DNA from: Mycobacterium sp. ACS4331
Lineage (GTDB): Bacteria > Actinomycetota > Actinomycetes > Mycobacteriales > Mycobacteriaceae
Direction: 5' to 3'
DNA: 64,000 bases
Assembly: GCF_001667265.1 (NCBI RefSeq)
Contig: NZ_LZHW01000065.1
Coordinates: forward strand, 1 to 64,000
Shown here: positions 58,517-64,000 of the stretch, piece by piece
Numbering within the stretch: position 1 is the stretch's first letter
Layout of the letters: each line of letters starts with the position of its first letter
The notes under the pieces: generated by a model
Database searches by the model: none
Told to the model about the DNA's origin: nothing
What the model saw: only the letters and a program-made list of their open reading frames with translations
Made by a program: the position numbers and the translations under genes

Positions 58517-60712
58517 ATGATCGACGGTGTGACCGACACCGACGCCGCCGACACCTCCGACACCGCCGTCGCGAACCGAACTGACGAGTGGCACGACAGA
58601 AGTTCGGCCCCGGAGGCGCCACCCGCGGCCACCACGAGCGCGGCCGTCGACGAGCTCCCCGAGGACCGGTACCTCAACCGCGAGCTCAGCTGGCTCGACT
58701 TCAACGCCCGCGTCCTCGCGCTGGCCGCCGACCCGTCGTTGCCCCTGCTCGAGCGGGCGAAGTTCCTGGCGATCTTCGCCTCGAACCTCGACGAGTTCTA
58801 CATGGTCCGGGTCGCGGGCCTCAAACGCCGCGACGAGATGGGACTTTCGGTGCGCTCGGCCGACGGGCTGTCGCCGCGCGAACAACTGCGCCGCATCGGT
58901 GAGCGGACCCAGCAGGTCGCGAGTCGGCACGCCCGGGTGTTCCTCGACTCGGTGCGACCCGCGATGGCGCAGGAGGGCATCGTCGTGGTCGGCTGGGCCG
59001 ACCTCGATGAGGCGGAGCGCAACCGACTGTCGACGTACTTCCACGAGCAGGTGTTCCCGGTCCTGACACCACTGGCCGTCGATCCCGCGCACCCGTTCCC
59101 GTTCGTGAGCGGCCTGAGCCTCAATCTCGCGATCACGGTCCGGCAGCCCGAGGACGGCACGACGCACTTCGCGCGCATCAAGGTGCCCGACAATGTCGAC
59201 CGGTTCGTCGAACTGCCCGGCGAGGACACCCCGTCGGGCCGGCCGGGCTACCGATTCCTGCCCATGGAGGAGTTGATCGCGGCCTTCCTGCCGGTGCTGT
59301 TCCCCGGCCTGGACATCGTCGAACATCACGCGTTCCGCATCACCCGCAACGCCGACTTCGAAGTCGAGGAGGACCGCGACGAGGATCTGCTCAAGGCGCT
59401 CGAGCGTGAACTCGCGCGCCGCAGGTTCGGCTCTCCGGTGCGCCTCGAGGTCGCCGACGACATGACCGAGCACATGCTCGAACTGCTGTTGCGCGAGCTC
59501 GACGTCGACCCCGGCGATGTCATCGAGGTGCCGGGACTGCTGGACCTGTCGTCGTTGTGGCAGATCTACGGAGTGGACCGACCGGCGCTGAAGGATCCGA
59601 CGTTCGTGCCGGCCACCCCACCGGCCTTCGGTGAGCGCGAGACGCCCAAGAGCATCTTCTCGACACTGCGCGACGGTGACGTGCTGGTGCACCATCCCTA
59701 CGACTCGTTCTCGACGACGGTGCAGAGGTTCATCGAGCAGGCCGCTGCCGATCCGAATGTGCTTGCCATCAAACAGACCCTGTACCGCACGTCGGGCGAC
59801 TCCCCGATCGTCAACGCGCTGATCGATGCCGCCGAGGCGGGCAAGCAGGTGGTCGCGCTCGTGGAGATCAAGGCGCGCTTCGACGAACAGGCCAACATCA
59901 AGTGGGCCCGTGCCCTCGAACAGGCCGGCGTGCACGTGGTCTACGGCCTGATCGGGCTCAAGACCCACTGCAAGACCTGCCTGGTGGTGCGCCGCGAGGG
60001 TTCGGCGATTCGGCGGTACTGCCACATCGGGACGGGCAACTACAACCCGAAGACCGCACGCCTCTACGAGGACGTGGGCCTGCTGACCGCGGCACCGGAC
60101 ATCGGTGCCGACCTGACCGATCTGTTCAATTCACTGACCGGATACTCACGCAAGGTCAGCTACCGAAATCTCCTGGTCGCGCCCCACGGGGTGCGCAAGG
60201 GCATCATCGAGCGCATCGAACGCGAGGTGGCCGCGGTGCGCGAGGGCGCTGAAGGCCGAATCCGATTGAAGGCCAACGCCCTGGTGGACGAGCAGGTCAT
60301 CGACGCGCTCTACCGGGCCTCACAGGCCGGGGTCCGGGTCGAGGTGGTGGTGCGGGGCATCTGCGCGCTGCGCCCGGGCGCGGAGGGTTTCTCGGAGAAC
60401 ATCGTCGTGCGCTCGATACTCGGGCGGTTCCTCGAGCATTCACGAATCATTCACTTCAAGGCCATCAACGAATTCTGGATCGGCAGTGCCGACATGATGC
60501 ATCGTAATCTCGACCGCCGCGTTGAGGTGATGGCTCAGGTCAAGGATCCGCGCCTGACCGCTCAGCTCAACGAGGTGTTCGAGTCGGCCATGGATCCGGC
60601 GACGCGATGCTGGGAACTCGGCCAGGACGGGAATTGGACCGCCCTGCCGCATGAGGGCCAGACGGTGCGCGACCATCAGGTGTCCTTGATGAACAAGCAC
60701 CGGCACCGCTGA
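58517..60712 (+). CDS. ppk1: Polyphosphate kinase 1
   Basis: A 731-aa enzyme that polymerises the ATP gamma-phosphate into polyphosphate. [15 protein letters not shown] (53-67), the phosphorylated His in [26 protein letters not shown] and [14 protein letters not shown]. Has an acidic Thr/Asp-rich N-terminal extension (about 1-45). Twenty-one nt after fbiD. Confidence 0.96.
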   Translation: MIDGVTDTDAADTSDTAVANRTDEWHDRSSAPEAPPAATTSAAVDELPEDRYLNRELSWLDFNARVLALAADPSLPLLERAKFLAIFASNLDEFYMVRVAGLKRRDEMGLSVRSADGLSPREQLRRIGERTQQVASRHARVFLDSVRPAMAQEGIVVVGWADLDEAERNRLSTYFHEQVFPVLTPLAVDPAHPFPFVSGLSLNLAITVRQPEDGTTHFARIKVPDNVDRFVELPGEDTPSGRPGYRFLPMEELIAAFLPVLFPGLDIVEHHAFRITRNADFEVEEDRDEDLLKALERELARRRFGSPVRLEVADDMTEHMLELLLRELDVDPGDVIEVPGLLDLSSLWQIYGVDRPALKDPTFVPATPPAFGERETPKSIFSTLRDGDVLVHHPYDSFSTTVQRFIEQAAADPNVLAIKQTLYRTSGDSPIVNALIDAAEAGKQVVALVEIKARFDEQANIKWARALEQAGVHVVYGLIGLKTHCKTCLVVRREGSAIRRYCHIGTGNYNPKTARLYEDVGLLTAAPDIGADLTDLFNSLTGYSRKVSYRNLLVAPHGVRKGIIERIEREVAAVREGAEGRIRLKANALVDEQVIDALYRASQAGVRVEVVVRGICALRPGAEGFSENIVVRSILGRFLEHSRIIHFKAINEFWIGSADMMHRNLDRRVEVMAQVKDPRLTAQLNEVFESAMDPATRCWELGQDGNWTALPHEGQTVRDHQVSLMNKHRHR

Positions 60713-60759
60713 CGCAGGCCGACCCGATTCTGTCGGCGAATTGACCTGTAGGAGTTGAG

Positions 60760-61674
60760 GTGCCAAAGGACGCGTCCTCGCCGCCGGTGAAGGCTGCCGG
60801 AGCCGTGCTGTGGCGGCCCGGCGTTGACGGGCCCGACCACCCTGAGATCGCGGTGATCCATCGCCCGCGCTACGACGACTGGTCGCTGCCGAAGGGAAAG
60901 GTCGACCCCGGCGAGACCGAACCGGTGACGGCCGTGCGCGAGATCTGGGAGGAGACCGGATGTCAGGCGCAGCTGGGGCGCAGGCTTGCCACCGTGACCT
61001 ATCCGATCGAGCAGGGCACCAAGATGGTGCGGTACTGGGCCGCGCGGGCGGTCGGCGGTGAGTTCCGGCCCAATCATGAGGTCGACAAACTCCTGTGGCT
61101 TCCGGTCGGCGACGCGATCACCAAACTGCGTTATCCACATGACCGCAAGGTGGTCCGGCGATTCAGCCGACATCCCGTCGACACCCGCAACCTGTTGATC
61201 GTCCGGCATGCCACCGCGGGCCGCAAGAGCCGCTACAAGGGCGATGATCGAAAACGGCCGCTGGATAAGCACGGCCGCGCCCAGGCTGAGTCTCTGGTGC
61301 CACTGCTGTTGGCATTCGGTGCCACCGACCTTCATTCAGCCGACCGGGTGCGGTGCAGGCAGACCATCGAACCGCTGGCCGACGAACTCGGTGTGAGCAT
61401 CGCGGACGAGCCCGCGCTGACCGAGGAGGCCTATGCGGACAACCGAAAGCGCGCCCGCGCCCGCGTTCTCGAGATCGCCGAACAGCCGGGCACGCGCGTG
61501 ATCTGCAGTCAGGGAAAGGTGATACCCGACCTGATCTCGTGGTGGTGCCAGAACGCCGGGGTCAAGCCGGACAAGTCACGAAACCGTAAGGGCAGCGTCT
61601 GGGTGATGTCGCTGGCCGGTGATCGACTGGTCGCCGCAGACCACATCGGCAGTCCCCTGGCGGACTCGGACTGA
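60760..61674 (+). CDS. mutT1: MutT1: Nudix hydrolase fused to histidine phosphatase
   Basis: A 304-aa two-domain protein. Nudix box [16 protein letters not shown] then EETG (about 46-70), followed from about 140 by a phosphoglycerate-mutase-like phosphatase with [11 protein letters not shown] and a second His region. In mycobacteria it converts 8-oxo-dGTP to 8-oxo-dGMP and also acts on diadenosine polyphosphates. GTG start with GGAG upstream. Confidence 0.95.
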   Translation: MPKDASSPPVKAAGAVLWRPGVDGPDHPEIAVIHRPRYDDWSLPKGKVDPGETEPVTAVREIWEETGCQAQLGRRLATVTYPIEQGTKMVRYWAARAVGGEFRPNHEVDKLLWLPVGDAITKLRYPHDRKVVRRFSRHPVDTRNLLIVRHATAGRKSRYKGDDRKRPLDKHGRAQAESLVPLLLAFGATDLHSADRVRCRQTIEPLADELGVSIADEPALTEEAYADNRKRARARVLEIAEQPGTRVICSQGKVIPDLISWWCQNAGVKPDKSRNRKGSVWVMSLAGDRLVAADHIGSPLADSD

Positions 61675-61690
61675 ATCGGCCGCGGACACA

Positions 61691-61726
61691 AATACGCCGC
61701 GGGGGCACAGCTTCCCGCGGCGTATT
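61691..61726. terminator. Bidirectional terminator between mutT1 and hupB
   Basis: Perfect 13-bp stem AATACGCCGCGGG / CCCGCGGCGTATT with a 10-nt loop, extended by flanking ACAC/GTGT beyond one unpaired base. Lies 17 nt past mutT1 and 13 nt past hupB, which converge. Confidence 0.8.
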
Positions 61727-61738
61727 CGTGTCGAGGTG

Positions 61739-62416
61739 TTACTTGCGACCCTTGGCCGGAGCCTTCTTGGCCGTCGTCTTGGTCGCGGCCTTGCGGGCCG
61801 GAGCCTTCTTGGCGGGCGCGGCCTTCTTGGCCGGAGCCGCCTTCTTCACTGCCGCCTTCTTCGCGGGGGCAGCCTTCTTGGCGACGGTCGCCTTCTTGGC
61901 CGGAGCCTTGGTGGCAGCGGCCTTCTTGGCGGGTGCAGCCTTCTTGGCCGGAGCCTTGGTGGCAGCTGCCTTCTTGGCCGGAGCCTTGGTGGCGGCCGCC
62001 TTCTTGGCCGGAGCCGCCTTCTTCACTGCGGCCTTCTTCGCGGGCGCAGCCTTCTTGGCAGCCGTCTTCTTGGCAGCCTTCTTGGCCGGTGCCGCGACCA
62101 CGCCACGCTTCACAGCGGGGCCTTCGGCCGGGAGCTTTTGCGCGCCAGACACAACCGCCTTGAACTGTGCGCCCGGACGGAACGCCGGAACCGAGGTCGC
62201 CTTGACCTTCACGGTCTCGCCGGTGCGGGGATTGCGCGCGACACGCGGAGCACGCTTGCGCTGCTCGAAAACGCCGAAACCAGTGATGGTCACGCTGTCA
62301 CCCTTGTGCACGGCGCGCACGATGGTGTCGACAACATGCTCGACGGCCGCGGTGGCCTGCCGGCGATCCGAGCCCAATTTCTCCGTGAGGACGTCGATGA
62401 GCTCTGCTTTGTTCAT
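61739..62416 (-). CDS. hupB: Histone-like protein HupB (HU with PAKKA tail)
   Basis: A 225-aa nucleoid protein. Residues 1 to about 95 are HU ([20 protein letters not shown]-arm FRPG). From about 105 the tail is made of repeated [17 protein letters not shown] units, like histone H1, and ends KKAPAKGRK. It compacts DNA and is subject to lysine acetylation in mycobacteria. ATG at 62416; the tail DNA is a run of near-identical repeats prone to length change. Confidence 0.97.
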   Translation of the reverse strand: MNKAELIDVLTEKLGSDRRQATAAVEHVVDTIVRAVHKGDSVTITGFGVFEQRKRAPRVARNPRTGETVKVKATSVPAFRPGAQFKAVVSGAQKLPAEGPAVKRGVVAAPAKKAAKKTAAKKAAPAKKAAVKKAAPAKKAAATKAPAKKAAATKAPAKKAAPAKKAAATKAPAKKATVAKKAAPAKKAAVKKAAPAKKAAPAKKAPARKAATKTTAKKAPAKGRK

Positions 62417-62451
62417 GCAAAAACCTCCGAAACCAGTGGCCCTGGTTGGAC

Positions 62452-62479
62452 CGACTAGAGGACACGGTAAACCCTGCAA
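62452..62479 (-). promoter_or_regulatory. Candidate hupB promoter
   Basis: Minus strand TTGCAG (62479-62474), 16-nt spacer, TAGTCG (62457-62452), about 36 nt before the ATG. The -10 is weak. The remainder of 62480-62617 up to leuD shows nothing clear. Confidence 0.35.
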
Positions 62480-62617
62480 TGGCTGATTTCCAAGAGCCAC
62501 GCGCAGTTTCAGGTAATCCCAGCGAACTTTTTCTCAATCAGCTTGGGGCGCACCGATGGTGATTCCGGGGCCTCAGAACCTCGTTCACCGACCGCATTTC
62601 AGAGAGTCTTGATCGAA

Positions 62618-63214
62618 TCAAGGGGCCGGGAGAGTCTTGGGCTTCCACTCCGGCCGACCCGCCTCATAGGACTCGATCGAGTCGAGTTTCCGCAGCGTAA
62701 GGCCGATATCGTCGAGTCCTTCGAGCAGTCTCCAGGCCGTGTAATCGTCAATGTTGAACGGCACCATTGTCGTTCCGGCGGTGACAATTCGATCTTGAAG
62801 ATTCACAGTGATTTCCAGACCCGGGGACTGCTCGATGAGCTTCCACAGGAGTTCCACATCATCTTGGGAGACCTGCGCCGCCAGCAGGCCGGCTTTTCCG
62901 GCGTTGCCCCGGAAAATGTCGGCGAATCGGGACGAGATGACCACCCGGAAGCCGTAGTCCATGAGTGCCCACACCGCGTGTTCGCGCGAGGAGCCGGTGC
63001 CGAAATCCGGTCCGGCGACCAGAACCGAACCCCGGTCGAACGGGCTGACATTGAGAATGAAACTCGGATCGTTACGCCAGGCCGCGAACAGTCCGTCCTC
63101 GAAACCCGTTCGGGTGACGCGCTTCAAATAGACCGCCGGAATGATCTGATCGGTGTCGACATTCGACCGGCGCAGCGGGACACCGATGCCGGTGTGGGTG
63201 TGAAAAGCTTCCAT
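62618..63214 (-). CDS. leuD: 3-isopropylmalate dehydratase small subunit
   Basis: A 198-aa swivelling subunit of isopropylmalate isomerase in leucine synthesis. Marks: [47 protein letters not shown] (68-84). Works with LeuC encoded just upstream (24 nt gap). Confidence 0.96.
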   Translation of the reverse strand: MEAFHTHTGIGVPLRRSNVDTDQIIPAVYLKRVTRTGFEDGLFAAWRNDPSFILNVSPFDRGSVLVAGPDFGTGSSREHAVWALMDYGFRVVISSRFADIFRGNAGKAGLLAAQVSQDDVELLWKLIEQSPGLEITVNLQDRIVTAGTTMVPFNIDDYTAWRLLEGLDDIGLTLRKLDSIESYEAGRPEWKPKTLPAP

Positions 63215-63238
63215 GATCTTGAATCTCGCTCGTCTTCT

Positions 63239-64000
63239 CTAGTTCAGGTCTGCAGGTGAGGACAGGGTGCCGCGCACGGCTGTGGCGGCGGCCACCAATG
63301 GCGACACAAGATGAGTTCGGCCACCCTTGCCCTGGCGACCCTCGAAATTGCGATTGGACGTCGAGGCGCAGCGCTGTCCCGGCGACAGTTGATCGGGGTT
63401 CATACCCAGGCACATCGAGCATCCGGCCTGGCGCCATTCCGCCCCCGCCGCAGTGAAGATCTCGCCCAGACCCTCGGCTTCGGCCTGCGCCCGCACCTTC
63501 ATCGAACCCGGGACGACCAGCATTCGGACCCCGTCGGCGACCCTGCGACCGCGCAGGACCTCGGCAACGGCACGCAGGTCCTCGATCCGGCCGTTGGTGC
63601 ACGAACCGACGAACACGGTGTCCACCGCGATCTCACGCATGGGCGTACCGGGCGTCAAATCCATGTACGTCAGCGCCTTCTCAGCGGCCTGCTTGGACGC
63701 GTCGTCGGTCATCATCTCGGGATCGGGCACGGTCGCCGACAGCGGAACACCCTGACCGGGATTGGTCCCCCAGGTGACGAACGGGCTCAGCGTCGACGCG
63801 TCGATGTACACCTCGGTGTCGAATTCGGCGCCCTCATCGGTGCGCAGCCGATCCCATGCCGCCACGGCGTGATCCCAGTCCGCGCCGGTCGGTGCATGGG
63901 GGCGGCCCTTGAGGAATTCGTAGGTGGTCTCGTCCGGGGCCACCATGCCCGCACGGGCGCCGGCCTCGATGCTCATGTTGCACACGGTCATCCGGCCCTC
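63239..64000 (-). CDS. leuC: 3-isopropylmalate dehydratase large subunit, 5' end outside window
   Basis: The C-terminal 253 codons of LeuC, entering at the right edge as [18 protein letters not shown]. 4Fe-4S cluster cysteines are present in GSCTNGRI and [26 protein letters not shown] binds substrate. The protein is aconitase-like and pairs with LeuD. The missing N-terminal half lies beyond 64000. Confidence 0.95.
   Translation of the reverse strand, partial: EGRMTVCNMSIEAGARAGMVAPDETTYEFLKGRPHAPTGADWDHAVAAWDRLRTDEGAEFDTEVYIDASTLSPFVTWGTNPGQGVPLSATVPDPEMMTDDASKQAAEKALTYMDLTPGTPMREIAVDTVFVGSCTNGRIEDLRAVAEVLRGRRVADGVRMLVVPGSMKVRAQAEAEGLGEIFTAAGAEWRQAGCSMCLGMNPDQLSPGQRCASTSNRNFEGRQGKGGRTHLVSPLVAAATAVRGTLSSPADLN

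Noticed and set aside
61780-62110. CRISPR or satellite array in the hupB tail
   Set aside because: The repeats are in frame codons for PAKKA units of a conserved protein.

Overview
The window is GC-rich chromosomal DNA of a mycobacterium, most likely a fast-growing Mycolicibacterium-type species. The evidence is gene order. Read right to left it follows the M. tuberculosis backbone from leuC/leuD through hupB, mutT1, ppk, fbiD, gpsA, ddl, thiL, ung, recG, pca, coaD, rnc, smc, ftsY, amt-glnB-glnD, ffh, the dacB pair, rpsP-trmD, rplS, lepB and rnhB to dprA. Family-specific proteins agree: LppW, LipN, a HupB with a long PAKKA tail, fused Nudix/phosphatase MutT1 and the VKOR-DsbA pair. The PDIM/PGL lipid locus that sits between the DivIVA-like gene and coaD in M. 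tuberculosis is absent here. The species cannot be named from the sequence alone.

Layout. 1-4.6 kb is the accessory end. It holds a 13E12-type HNH/DUF222 gene running off the left edge, a 3-copy 43-44 bp tandem repeat, and three paralogous small secreted-protein genes, each with the same 3' hairpin and the same GGAA-N18-GGTT promoter-like element. An ArsR/SRPBCC/DUF899 cassette with its own palindromic operator is embedded among them. The third small gene has an in-frame amber stop at codon 4. 4.6-13.7 kb carries DNA uptake/processing (dprA, comM), yraN, rnhB, lepB and the ribosome-maturation operons (rplS; rpsP-khpA-rimM-trmD). 13.9-17.2 kb has a SnoaL-like gene, two tandem D,D-carboxypeptidases and an amidohydrolase. 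17.2-31.6 kb holds protein targeting and nitrogen control (ffh, glnD, glnB, amt, ftsY), then smc, acylphosphatase, osmC-like, mutM, rnc and a DUF177 protein.

31.8-34.2 kb is a two-gene organosulfur cassette (SsuD-like and SfnB-like). 34.2-41.7 kb contains a DivIVA-like coiled-coil protein, coaD, a LuxR regulator, rsmD (apparently starting at CTG) and pyruvate carboxylase. 40.8-42.8 kb encodes a MaoC-type hydratase and an acyl-CoA dehydrogenase under a palindromic operator. 42.9-47.2 kb has VKOR, DsbA, LipN-like lipase, an aldo-keto reductase and an exported HNH nuclease. 47.2-53.5 kb has recG, a DAK-domain kinase, rpmB, a proline-rich lipoprotein, ung and thiL. 53.6-64 kb has a lone AsnC ligand-binding domain, a DUF3515 protein, ddl, a PLP lyase, gpsA, fbiD, ppk, mutT1, hupB, leuD and the 3' part of leuC.

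Many genes on the minus strand are translationally coupled by 1-4 bp overlaps. Several convergent pairs have abutting or overlapping stop codons. Apart from the left accessory end and a few inserted cassettes, the window is ordinary conserved mycobacterial housekeeping sequence. No tRNA, rRNA, complete insertion sequence, prophage or CRISPR array was seen.
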